The position numbers were made by a program, and so were the translations under genes. From JBPCIX01 sp051005875 (GTDB taxonomy: Bacteria; Actinomycetota; CADDZG01; JAHWKV01), in NCBI GenBank assembly GCA_051005875.1, contig JBPCIX010000047.1, positions 1 to 21,308 of the forward strand: DNA of 21,308 bases, read 5' to 3'. The notes under the pieces were generated by a model, which had not been told where the DNA came from, did no database searches, and worked only from the letters and a program-made list of their open reading frames with translations. Shown here in pieces: positions 1-8,115 of the stretch; positions within the stretch are counted from its first letter, which is position 1, and each line of letters opens with the position of its first letter.

Positions 1-1
1 C

Positions 2-403
2 GAAGAGATCAAGGATGATGCCCGCATCTGGCCCGTGGACTTAAGAGACCAGCAGAGCGTCGAAAGGGTAGTCCAAGAAGTGAGGCCGGAATGGATCTTT
101 CATTTAGCCGCTTATGGCGCTTACCCGGCGCAAACTGAGCCCGGTCTGATGGTGCAGACGAACATCGTCGGCACCATGAACATCGTCCAAGCATGCATGC
201 ACCAGTTGCAGCGAGAAGACGGGTCGTTCGAAGTTGTTTTCAGGGGAAGTAGCGGCCGTTACGCGCACGGCAAGGGACAGGCTTGGTCGGAGTTAACCCC
301 AGATCGTTCCTGTGAGCCTTTAGGTGGGCGGAGTTCTCAGTCATTCGGAACGGGGCAGCGGAGCACTTCGGACGCTCAGCTTTGGCTAGGAGGTGTGCGG
401 TAG
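2..403 (+). pseudogene. Decayed, left-truncated NAD-dependent sugar epimerase/dehydratase (extended SDR) remnant
   Basis: The frame is open from the left edge, so the N-terminal Rossmann glycine motif would lie outside the window. What remains fits the middle of an extended short-chain dehydrogenase of the nucleotide-sugar epimerase type: a D-L-R-D strand end, then 'RPEWIFHLAAYGAY', then 'NIVGTMNIVQAC', then a degraded 'GSSGRYAHGKG' where intact relatives have a GSSSEYG-like strand. Beyond about base 290 the match is lost. No Y-x-x-x-K catalytic pair can be seen, and the frame stops at 401-403, far short of the usual 300-350 residues. Pieces of the expected continuation seem to move to the frame of the next gene (around 316-400), which suggests frameshifts plus a C-terminal deletion. 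In its intact form the family epimerises or dehydrates NDP-sugars in the cytoplasm, in keeping with the polysaccharide genes that follow. A sequencing or assembly error at the left edge could also cause the frame loss. Confidence 0.65.
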
Positions 404-2172
404 AGACCAAGTCTGGTGTTAGCCATGAGGAGCACGAGCTAACTCAGCCTCGTAGTGGAAATCTGATTGTCGCAGTTGGCTTCCTAGTGCTGACGGTTAT
501 TCTCACCTACCCTGTGGTCTTCCACCTGGGGAGTCGAGTGCCAGGGGGATATAGGGGCGACCAGTTCCACTTCCTATGGCAATTGTGGTATCCGGCGCAC
601 GCCGTGTTTGATCTTCATAAATGGCCACTTTTTGATCCCGATGTTTTTGCTCCGTTTGGGTTCAACCTGGTCCGGAATCAGGATTTGGGCCCCGGCATTG
701 TTTTGTTATTTATGCCCCTCACGCGCCTCGCGGGCGAGGTCGCGACTTATAACCTCCTGATTCTGGCCTCCTTCTTCCTTACTTCTTTCGGCACCTATCT
801 GCTGGCCCGTGAATTGTGGACAGCTCGTAGCGGCGCTGTGCTGGCGGGAATCGCCGTGGGCTTCTGCGAATATCGCGTCTCGCATGCAGGAGGGCACCTA
901 AATATATCGTCCACCCAATGGATTCCTTTTTGTTTCCTTTTTTTGGAACGGACAATGAGGCGCAAGCGCAGGCTCGACGGTGCCCTTGCGGGTCTCTTTT
1001 TCGCTCTCTCTGCCCTCACAACGTGGTACTACGGCCTTCTCCTGGCAATCGCGGTGGCTCTCTACATGTCTGTTCGCATCGAGTGGTGGCAGGAGCGCTC
1101 GTCGCTTCGGCCGCTCCTTTCACCGGCCCTAGTAGGGGCCATCATCGCTAGTCTGCTGATCGCGCCCTTCGCGTTTCTTTACTTTCGAGAACACGCTACC
1201 GGGTTGGTGGAGGCACGCCCACTTCAGGAGTCTCAAGCCTTCTCGGCGAGCCTCGCAGACTTCCTGATTCCGGGTACAGAGCATTCTTTTTTTGGTCCCT
1301 CGGTGACCAAGGGATGGCGCAGCGGATCCAACGGTAAATGGCTTTCAGAGTGGCAGGTCTACCTTGGCTTTGTACCGCTAGCCCTGGCGGGCGTCGGGGC
1401 AATCTCGTATCGCAAACGGCGTGTTGCTCCATTGTTGGTTATGGCTGGGGGCTCCTTACTTTTGGCGCTCGGTCCAACCCTTTACTTAACTCACCCCTCA
1501 TCCATACCTGGCAATCCGAACCAACTGCCCTTGTCGCGTTTTAGCCTGCCCGTGAAGGTTTTGGCGCAAGCCCCCCCATTTACTTTCTTAAGATCGTGGG
1601 CACGCATGGGGTTCTTCGTGCAGTTCGCGGTAGCGCTTTTGGCGGCAGCGGGGTTGGTGACTATTCTCGACCATCTGAGTAAGAGGCAACATTGGGTGCG
1701 TTTGAGGGCCCCGGTCGTTACACTCGTCCTAATCCTAGCGATTCTCGATACTCTGGCGGTTCCTTTTGAGATGACCCGCGTGGCACCACGGCCCGTCGAC
1801 ACTTGGCTCTCTGACCAGCCTGGCAAATTTACAGTGATGGAGTATCCGGTCCCGAATCATGCCCTGAGCGGCCCAGCGATCTATGCCGGCCGATTCACTG
1901 GTAAGCGCATAGTCATGGGTTCCGGAAGCTATCCCCCAAATCTTCCCTTTTTTGACACGCTCAGTCGCTTCCCCGAATCCCAGACTCTCGCGCTACTGAG
2001 GAAGTGGAACGTCAAGTACATCCTGGTAGATGAGGCGCTCTATAGCGCTGGAGACGAATTCTTCGGAGTCCGGCAGACTTGGAAAAGTCTTCAACCCGCG
2101 ATCGCGCGAAGCATACTACTTAGGGAAGTGACCGTACGAAACAAAGTCCATGTTTACGAACTACTTGCTTAA
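382..2172 (+). CDS. Polytopic membrane protein, GT-C glycosyltransferase-like
   Basis: The protein is about 596 residues if the TTG at 382 is used. Hydrophobic segments begin at 'NLIVAVGFLVLTVILTYPVV' and recur roughly ten to twelve times up to about residue 455, followed by a soluble C-terminal part of about 140 residues. The first extracytoplasmic loop carries 'GYRGDQFHFLWQLWY'; an acidic residue there is typical of GT-C enzymes, which use polyprenyl-phosphate sugars on the outer face of the membrane. The C-terminal part ends in 'NKVHVYELLA', as in many bacterial membrane mannosyl/glucosyl-transferase-like proteins. The start is uncertain: the TTG lies inside the tail of the epimerase remnant, and a perfect AGGAGGT at 388-394 has no start codon in frame behind it, so the original start may have been lost or lie further in. 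Substrate unknown. Confidence is high for a real membrane protein and moderate for the glycosyltransferase role. Confidence 0.75.
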   Translation: MARRCAVETKSGVSHEEHELTQPRSGNLIVAVGFLVLTVILTYPVVFHLGSRVPGGYRGDQFHFLWQLWYPAHAVFDLHKWPLFDPDVFAPFGFNLVRNQDLGPGIVLLFMPLTRLAGEVATYNLLILASFFLTSFGTYLLARELWTARSGAVLAGIAVGFCEYRVSHAGGHLNISSTQWIPFCFLFLERTMRRKRRLDGALAGLFFALSALTTWYYGLLLAIAVALYMSVRIEWWQERSSLRPLLSPALVGAIIASLLIAPFAFLYFREHATGLVEARPLQESQAFSASLADFLIPGTEHSFFGPSVTKGWRSGSNGKWLSEWQVYLGFVPLALAGVGAISYRKRRVAPLLVMAGGSLLLALGPTLYLTHPSSIPGNPNQLPLSRFSLPVKVLAQAPPFTFLRSWARMGFFVQFAVALLAAAGLVTILDHLSKRQHWVRLRAPVVTLVLILAILDTLAVPFEMTRVAPRPVDTWLSDQPGKFTVMEYPVPNHALSGPAIYAGRFTGKRIVMGSGSYPPNLPFFDTLSRFPESQTLALLRKWNVKYILVDEALYSAGDEFFGVRQTWKSLQPAIARSILLREVTVRNKVHVYELLA

Positions 2173-2558
2173 AGAGAAAGGCGTGGCCTTGGTCGGAAAT
2201 CGAGCTAACCACGACTTCCTATGGGCTTTCCTCCATCAATTATTCGGTGAATCTGCGCGAGAGATCTCTCATTGTTGAAAATGAATTCACGGAGCCCGGC
2301 TGGTTTGCGAATCGGCGAGACATTCGCTCGCTGCCCGCGGGGCGTGTGATGCGCGAATGGATCCTGCCAGCGGGCCACTATCGGTTCAAGGCTTCCTATG
2401 TCCAGCCAGAGCGAGGCGCGCAAGCTCTCCTTGTGTGTGTGCCCTCATCGGGCGGCTCGCCGCTGCGCCCCTATCGGGTAAGCCCAATTTTAGGCGGGGC
2501 ACAGCTATTAGAGGCATTCCCAGGCAGGTCACGTGAGCGGTCAACCCTAAAGACGTGA
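2173..2558 (+). pseudogene. C-terminal remnant of a second membrane glycosyltransferase-like (YfhO-type) protein, filling the 413-bp gap
   Basis: Between the two membrane-protein genes, the frame holding a GTG at 2247 is open from just after the upstream stop. It encodes a recognisable beta-rich module: 'SLIVENEFTEPGW', then 'MREWILPAGHYRFKASY'. This resembles the soluble C-terminal domain of YfhO-like and other GT-C membrane proteins, where a 'YYPGW..' strand is followed by a 'R....PAG.H.V' hairpin. It has no membrane part, and no start codon with a ribosome binding site fits. After about base 2420 the sensible sequence seems to jump to the +1 frame ('CVCALIGRLAAAPL', a short hydrophobic tail). 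Both ends therefore look broken, and a pseudogene is likelier than a small working gene. If translated from GTG 2247 it would give 103 residues. The family call rests on motif likeness only. Confidence 0.5.
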
Positions 2559-2571
2559 CGGGGGCTTGACC
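2539..2571. repeat. Imperfect inverted repeat upstream of the second membrane gene
   Basis: GGTCAACCC (2539-2547) can pair with GGGGCTTGACC (2561-2571) through six outer and three or four inner base pairs with a one-base bulge. The right arm ends four bases before the GAGGT ribosome binding site of the gene at 2586. No T tract follows, so it is not a normal intrinsic terminator. It could be an operator, a leader hairpin or chance. Confidence 0.3.
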
Positions 2572-2585
2572 ACCGAGGTAGCGAA

Positions 2586-4775
2586 ATGCCCCTAACCTCC
2601 GAATTCGTTGGGAATCGTTCGATGGTGGGTTTGTTCCTAACTGCAGCGGCTGGGGGGGCCGCCCTGTTTTTTGCTGTTTTGACGTTGGGGGCGGCATTGC
2701 TGCCCCGGGAGGGTCTTGAGTGGCTCCTCTACATTGTGGCTGCCACCGCTATCCCGCCGTTTGCATACCTTTACGCATTTGGCGTCGCCCGCGCCAGTAG
2801 GAACAAGGCAAATTCCCAAGAATTTCAGACATTATCCGCTCTTTTCATCGGTGTGGTCCTATGCGCTGTGACGATGGTCTTGAGGATTGGACTAGTGCGG
2901 GCCCCCACCTCCATATCTGCAGCGCTACTCGCGGTAGGGGCATTCTTGCTCGTGCTCGTTGTCCTCCTCTTGGGAGCGCTGGTGCCGGTTTCCGCGGTTG
3001 TCCCCAACGGGGCCGGCTCACGCCGCCGGTGGGCGAAAGCGCTCGAAATTGTTGGTGTGGTGGCTTTAGCCAGTACGATCTTTTTGTTCATGCAGCGCCC
3101 TGCTGCGACCGGGGGCTTCTGGGCCACATTCGTCGCATTTCTTGTTGTCGCTCTATGTCTCGGTGCAGGTGAGGCCTCTTTCCGGATTTTTCCGAGACGG
3201 ACCTTCGACGCAATTGTCCTGGCCGGACTTGCGCTAGCGCTAATCTCGATGGGCCCACCGATTGACAAGCATCATCATGACTTCTACCTAGGATCTGTAA
3301 ATGATGTGCTGAGGGGCAAGCTTCTTCTGGTTGATTCGTTCAGCCAGTATGGAGTTTTGGTGATGCACTTTCTGGCGGTAATGATTGCACCCTTTGGACT
3401 TTCTTATTCCAGCCTCGGGGCCCTTGTGACCTTCTTTCTCTTCGTTCAGGTGGGGATCATTTATGTGCTCCTGCGACTGTTGTTGCGGTCGCGTCTTGTA
3501 CCCTTGGGGTTCACTTTGCTAATTGTCCTGGTGAATGTCTACGGGCAAATTAATTATCCTTCTGCGTATCCATCCGTTGGGCCTCTCCGGTTTTTGCCCC
3601 CATATTTCTTGCTTCTCGCCGTCCTCCTCCGCGAGAGGTGGCCAAAATATCTGAAATGGCTTATGGCGGCGGAGCTGCTGTTAGTCGCCCTGACCTCCCT
3701 TTGGAGCTTCGAGACATTCGTGTACACGGTTGCCACCTACACGGGCATTGTGCTTTTCGAGGCCGCTGGTTCACGGCGGCCTCGTGCGCATCTGATGAGA
3801 ATATTCGCCGCTGCGGGCGGCGTTATCACGCTCCAAGCTCTCTTCGCTACGGGTACGTTCTTGGCCTCTGGTACATGGCCCCGATGGGGAATTTATCTGA
3901 GCCTGCTTAGGCTCTACTCAGTTCAGGGGTTCGGCTCCCTCCCCATAGACCCCTGGTCTCCCTGGGCACTCGTGGCCAGCATCTATTTTCTATCGATATT
4001 GGCGCTAATAAGTCTAGCAACGCGCGCTGGTAGCGGCGAGAAGTCGAGGCGTCAACTAGAGCTATCTGTCGTAAGCGGACTAACGGCGATGGGTATCGCA
4101 AACTTCTCTTATTTCGTCGGAAGGTCTCATCCGAACAACCTTCGCCACATTTGCATTCCTGCTGTGATGCTTACTGCTTACTGGCTAGTCAAAGCGAGAG
4201 CCCAGAAAGGGGGACAATCTCGCTCCTTCGCTTGGGGGGCCATCGTCGTGTGCGCCATGCTGATCGCGCTGTTTGCCTTCAACGACGCCCGAAGCATTTC
4301 TCAAAAATGGCGTCTCAGCCTGATCGGATCCCTATGGCCACCAGCGAACGGCGGCCGAGGTGCGGTTAACACGCTAAGCCTGTCCGACCAATGGGCGAGC
4401 ATCCGGCATCCACGGGCAAGTGATGTCAGGGTGGAAGAAGCCGAGTGGTTGATTCGGCGTTACGCCCGGGAGGACCGGCTCATTCCAATTCTGATGAATC
4501 CGGATCTGTTAACTGAGACCCTTTTCCGTGCACGGAAAGCAAACGTATTCCCACTGAGCGATCCCATCCAGGATCAACTCATCACGGGGTTTGCCGGTCG
4601 GCCTGACCGTTTTAGTGGCCGGCTTAGGCAGGGACAGTGGCTTTTTATGCAACCCACAGAACTGAATCAGGTGGAGAAGTTTTATCTGGCCAAGGTCAAG
4701 CGATCCTTCGATCTTCAGCAGGGCGAAGTCACGCCTCACGGCGTCGCCGCCTACAGGCTCGTTGTGAAGAAATGA
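2586..4775 (+). CDS. Large polytopic membrane protein, GT-C-like, with an N-terminal membrane extension
   Basis: The protein has 729 residues. The ATG at 2586 is supported by GAGGT at 2575-2579, six bases upstream. Around residues 227-255 it has 'DKHHHDFYLGSVNDVLRG' followed by 'LLLVDSFSQYG'. This arrangement (histidine/aspartate-rich loop, 'D-x-Y-x-G', then 'L-x-D-x-F-S-x-Y-G') matches the first catalytic loop of a group of bacterial GT-C-like membrane proteins of unknown substrate. In most GT-C enzymes that loop follows the first membrane segment. Here it follows about 220 residues of additional membrane helices, so the N-terminal part looks like an added domain. A further eight or so helices follow to about residue 575, then a soluble C-terminal domain of about 150 residues. 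It shares the + direction with the gene at 382 and ends before a probable terminator. Likely acts on lipid-linked sugars outside the membrane (inference). Confidence 0.75.
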   Translation: MPLTSEFVGNRSMVGLFLTAAAGGAALFFAVLTLGAALLPREGLEWLLYIVAATAIPPFAYLYAFGVARASRNKANSQEFQTLSALFIGVVLCAVTMVLRIGLVRAPTSISAALLAVGAFLLVLVVLLLGALVPVSAVVPNGAGSRRRWAKALEIVGVVALASTIFLFMQRPAATGGFWATFVAFLVVALCLGAGEASFRIFPRRTFDAIVLAGLALALISMGPPIDKHHHDFYLGSVNDVLRGKLLLVDSFSQYGVLVMHFLAVMIAPFGLSYSSLGALVTFFLFVQVGIIYVLLRLLLRSRLVPLGFTLLIVLVNVYGQINYPSAYPSVGPLRFLPPYFLLLAVLLRERWPKYLKWLMAAELLLVALTSLWSFETFVYTVATYTGIVLFEAAGSRRPRAHLMRIFAAAGGVITLQALFATGTFLASGTWPRWGIYLSLLRLYSVQGFGSLPIDPWSPWALVASIYFLSILALISLATRAGSGEKSRRQLELSVVSGLTAMGIANFSYFVGRSHPNNLRHICIPAVMLTAYWLVKARAQKGGQSRSFAWGAIVVCAMLIALFAFNDARSISQKWRLSLIGSLWPPANGGRGAVNTLSLSDQWASIRHPRASDVRVEEAEWLIRRYAREDRLIPILMNPDLLTETLFRARKANVFPLSDPIQDQLITGFAGRPDRFSGRLRQGQWLFMQPTELNQVEKFYLAKVKRSFDLQQGEVTPHGVAAYRLVVKK

Positions 4776-4813
4776 GTTACGCGTTGCTGATAAGGAAATC
4801 GGCAAACCGGACT

Positions 4814-4836
4814 GGCAGCTCTCGGTGCTGCTTTTT
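4814..4836 (+). terminator. Probable intrinsic terminator after the second membrane gene
   Basis: GCAGC (4815-4819) and GCTGC (4827-4831) form a short GC stem with a seven-base loop; a G-U pair may lengthen it. TTTTT follows directly at 4832-4836. It lies 40 bases after the stop codon at 4775 and before the convergent gene that ends at 4862, a sensible place for a + strand terminator. The stem is short. Confidence 0.5.
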
Positions 4837-4861
4837 GTAGGCGTTCGCCCCGCTTGGCCGT

Positions 4862-7800
4862 TCAACGGGCGTCGAGGCCGTCAAGCATGTCCGCGAGCTG
4901 GACCTTGACGGCGCTGAGCGAATACTCCCTTTCGGCCAGAAGGAGTGCTCCTTCGGAGAGGGCAGCCCAGAGCCGCTCATCAAGGTAAGCGGCAATAACG
5001 TCTTTGGCGAATTCTTCGGGTGAGTCGGCGACCAGTCCCGCTTTTCCTGCGACAAGATCAAGCCCTTCGGCGCCAACGGATGTCGTAACGACGGGCAATC
5101 CATAACTTAGGCTCTGGGTAATTTTACCCTTTAGACCGGCGCCGAATGTTATCGGTGCCACCAATAGTCTGCGGGCTTGAAAGCACGGGTCTAAATCCTC
5201 AACCCAGCCCTCAATGACAACGTTGGGCGAGGCAAGCCCTTCAACGGAAGCCGGGATGTTGCTTCCCACTACGTGCAGCACGATATCAGGGATCTGGCTT
5301 TTGATAATCGGAAGAATCTGTCCGACGAAGTATTGGACCGCAGCGGTGTTGGGGGGATGATCAAAGCCACCCAGAAATAGCAGGCCGCTTCGGTCTTGGA
5401 ACGGGCGAACCTCCTGGGCAACCTCGTGAATATTGGGGATCACGTGAATGCTGGCATCTGGTGCATCTGCCCTTATTAGATTGCGTTCTTCGTCCGTCAC
5501 GGCAATGGTTGCATCCGCGGCCCGGGCAAGGGCCATCTCAAGTTCCTTATAGCCCTCGGCTAAGCGGACTAGGCCCTCGCTCTTTTCAACATCTGCCCGC
5601 CGCTGTTCTCGAAGGAAGTGGAGGTCGACGGTGTCGTAAATGAACTTGCAATTGGGGGCGTACTCGCGAATGGTGCTTAGATATTTCCAGGCAACCGAGG
5701 GCCTAGAAGCAATGCAAAATTCAACCCTAGGCGAAAGAGACCTTAATCTGGCTGCGAGGTCGTAGTCACCGTAAAGAACTTCAATTCCCATCTGCTGAAG
5801 CCTTCTGGTGTAGGGCTGGACGGGATTCCGATTATCGGGGAGAAAATCTACTGCTAGGCCCAGTTCCAACAAGAGCTGAATTAGATGGTCCATTCGTAGC
5901 GATCCTGAGTCGCGGTCGTAGCTGGGAACGCAGGCATCGATCACCAATGCTCGCGCCCCATTTCGGCGATCGCTAGCTTGAATGAGTCCATTTGGATTAA
6001 TGGCTGGCTGCTGCTCCAGGGCGGAGGCCCATTTCTCAAGAAATTTGCTTAGGTTGATTTCTTGAAATCGCTTGCCTCCCGCTAGAGGGTCCGTTCCATG
6101 GGACGCCCCTTCGTGGTGGGTTACCTCGGCTAGAGGCTGATAAATGACCTTGTACCCGAGGTCGCGGGCCGTGAAAGCGAGGTCCGTGTCTTCGTAGTAA
6201 GCGGGGGTGTATCGTTCGTCGAATCCCCCCGCCTTCTCGAAAAAGTCCCGTCTAACCAGCAGGCACGCAGCGGAGCAGTAATCGACTTCTCTTACGTAGT
6301 TGTATTCAGAGTTACCAGGGTCGTCGCCGCGCCCATAGTTCCAACCGGTTCCGTCGCTCCATACGATCCCCCCAGCCTCTTGAAGGGTCTCATTGGGGTG
6401 AAGCAGTTTCGCTCCAACAATGGCCACTGCGGGATCTTTGGCCGCTGGGGCTATCAACGCTCCTAACCAGCCGGACCTGACTTCGGTGTCGTTGTTCAAA
6501 AAGACCAGGTAATCGCCGCGGGCCTGCTTGGCCCCCTCGTTTGTGGAGCGCAGGAAGCCAATGTTTGAAGCGTTTGAAATTAGACGAAGATTCTCTACCT
6601 GCCTCAGGTTCTTGTGAGTTCCATCGGTTGATGCGTCGTCTACGACGATGACTTCATAGGCGACGTTGCGTGTATTCCTAATGACTGAGACCAGACAATC
6701 GAACGTCCTTTGATACTGATTATGAGCGGCGACAATTATTGACACTTCCGGATAGGGGTACTCCGGGAAAAGCAGGTGCTCAGCACTGGGGCCGCTGACT
6801 TGTTGCTCAACTTCGGGCTGGGCAGGTAGATGAGCATGATACCGGGCAACTGAACCACGAATTTTGGTGTAAGCGCTCCTCCTCAAGGAAGGGCGCGAGG
6901 GAAGAAATGTTTCAAGCAGGCGGCGATATGCGAGAATCAATCGCCAAGCGACTGATGCATGAATTTGGTTTAACGACGACTCTTTTTGGATCAGATCGAG
7001 ATCCCTCTGAGCCACTTGCGCTTCGGCCTCGTTCATGGCTAGCTGGAATTGAACATGCTCTTCTAGCAGCCTTTCTTGCAACTCGGCTTGAGTTGCGCCG
7101 CTTCTGCTCCAATCTTGCTCCTTGATTCGGATTGACTCTTCCAGGGAGCGGAGCCGTGCCCTCTCGTCTGACAATCTGCTTCCGAGATGTTCGACGGATG
7201 CATTCTGGTCCTGGAGGGTCGTATTCTGGTTGGTCAGCGTCGCCTTTAAGAAATCGATTTCTGCATCTCGGCGGGACATCTCTTCCAGCCAGAAGTCTTG
7301 CTCGGAAACCCTTGCCAGAATTAGATGTGGATCCACTCCCGGTAAAGGCTCTGCGGATGCCAACGCCACCATATACAGGCTCTTTTCGGACGGCCTCCCG
7401 GTGGCCTTGGTCACGTTGGGCTTGCCTTTTACCCGGCCTCCTTCAGCCTCGATGACGCCTGCTGGAAGGATTGCACTGGTTACCCAGTTATCTTGGCCGA
7501 GAATGGCTACATGTTCGAACGCGGACGACAACAACGATTCGAATTCTTCGAAGTGGAGTTCCCTCAAGTGGAAGGGGTTGCCCTCCGGGTAGGTGGCCTT
7601 GTTCGGGCTGGAGATGATCAGCATTCCGGTTTTATCGAGAACCCGGGCTAATTCAGTTAAGAAATCTTCGTGTTCGGCGAGGTGCTCAATAGTCTCAAAT
7701 GAGACAATGAGATCGAACTGGTCGTCCTCGAAGGGCAGACGCACCGCGTCGCCCACTACAAATCGACATTGCTTCGACCCATGATGTTTGCTGCTGTACG

Positions 7801-8059
7801 TTATGGCCTCGGGAGACCGGTCAACGCCTGCGACACTGCGAGCCCCTCCTTGGGAGAGTAACTGGGAACCGTAACCGCTTCCACATGCGACATCCAAGAC
7901 ACGCTTGCCCTTTGCAAACTGAGCGGCAAAGACATAGCGGACGAGATGTTCGCTGTACATGAGGGTCTCGCGATCTGTTTCAGGAACCATACGTTCCCGA
8001 GCATCGGGCTCCTCAGCCTCTTGAGACTCACCCTTATCCGGTTCTACGGTGTCACTCAT
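4862..8059 (-). CDS. Three-domain polysaccharide enzyme: SAM methyltransferase, coiled coil, GT2 and GT4 glycosyltransferases
   Basis: The protein has 1065 residues from the ATG at 8059 ('MSDTVEPDKG'). Residues 30-235 are a class I SAM methyltransferase: motif I 'VLDVACGSGYG' at 54-64, acidic D80 ending the second strand, then 'FDLIVSFETIEHL' near 115-127. Residues 255-380 are charged and heptad-like, probably a coiled coil or spacer, ending in 'SVAWRLILAYRRLLETFLP', common in multidomain polysaccharide transferases. Residues 436-660 are a family 2 glycosyltransferase: 'PEVSIIVAAHNQ', DD at 474-475, metal-binding 'LNNDTEV' near 521-527, ED at 623-624 and 'HHE' at 648-650. Residues 702-1065 are a GT-B family 4 transferase with the C-terminal donor site 'FGAGLKGKITQSLSYGLPVV' at 972-991. 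It probably methylates and extends one glycan in the cytoplasm (inference). The upstream gene on the same strand ends 56 bases away. No good ribosome binding site precedes the start; the open frame extends to 8323, but that part reads like non-coding sequence. Confidence 0.88.
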   Translation of the reverse strand: MSDTVEPDKGESQEAEEPDARERMVPETDRETLMYSEHLVRYVFAAQFAKGKRVLDVACGSGYGSQLLSQGGARSVAGVDRSPEAITYSSKHHGSKQCRFVVGDAVRLPFEDDQFDLIVSFETIEHLAEHEDFLTELARVLDKTGMLIISSPNKATYPEGNPFHLRELHFEEFESLLSSAFEHVAILGQDNWVTSAILPAGVIEAEGGRVKGKPNVTKATGRPSEKSLYMVALASAEPLPGVDPHLILARVSEQDFWLEEMSRRDAEIDFLKATLTNQNTTLQDQNASVEHLGSRLSDERARLRSLEESIRIKEQDWSRSGATQAELQERLLEEHVQFQLAMNEAEAQVAQRDLDLIQKESSLNQIHASVAWRLILAYRRLLETFLPSRPSLRRSAYTKIRGSVARYHAHLPAQPEVEQQVSGPSAEHLLFPEYPYPEVSIIVAAHNQYQRTFDCLVSVIRNTRNVAYEVIVVDDASTDGTHKNLRQVENLRLISNASNIGFLRSTNEGAKQARGDYLVFLNNDTEVRSGWLGALIAPAAKDPAVAIVGAKLLHPNETLQEAGGIVWSDGTGWNYGRGDDPGNSEYNYVREVDYCSAACLLVRRDFFEKAGGFDERYTPAYYEDTDLAFTARDLGYKVIYQPLAEVTHHEGASHGTDPLAGGKRFQEINLSKFLEKWASALEQQPAINPNGLIQASDRRNGARALVIDACVPSYDRDSGSLRMDHLIQLLLELGLAVDFLPDNRNPVQPYTRRLQQMGIEVLYGDYDLAARLRSLSPRVEFCIASRPSVAWKYLSTIREYAPNCKFIYDTVDLHFLREQRRADVEKSEGLVRLAEGYKELEMALARAADATIAVTDEERNLIRADAPDASIHVIPNIHEVAQEVRPFQDRSGLLFLGGFDHPPNTAAVQYFVGQILPIIKSQIPDIVLHVVGSNIPASVEGLASPNVVIEGWVEDLDPCFQARRLLVAPITFGAGLKGKITQSLSYGLPVVTTSVGAEGLDLVAGKAGLVADSPEEFAKDVIAAYLDERLWAALSEGALLLAEREYSLSAVKVQLADMLDGLDAR

Positions 8060-8065
8060 GCTGAA

Positions 8066-8071
8066 TTTATA
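8066..8071 (-). promoter_or_regulatory. Candidate -10 box for leaderless start of the three-domain transferase
   Basis: On the - strand TATAAA, preceded by TGG, stands six bases before the ATG at 8059, and there is no Shine-Dalgarno site. This spacing is what a leaderless transcript would need. No convincing -35 box is visible. The gene could equally be read from the upstream gene's transcript. Confidence 0.3.
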
Positions 8072-8115
8072 CCAGTCAGTAAGTAAGCAGGGGGTGCGTT
8101 TTAACGAACTGGCCC

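Noticed and set aside
205..208. Histidine-rich runs in the glycosyltransferases taken as metal-binding tags (protein positions in the GT2-GT4 enzyme)
   Set aside because: A cluster of histidines at this point is normal for the C-terminal end of GT2 domains of this type.
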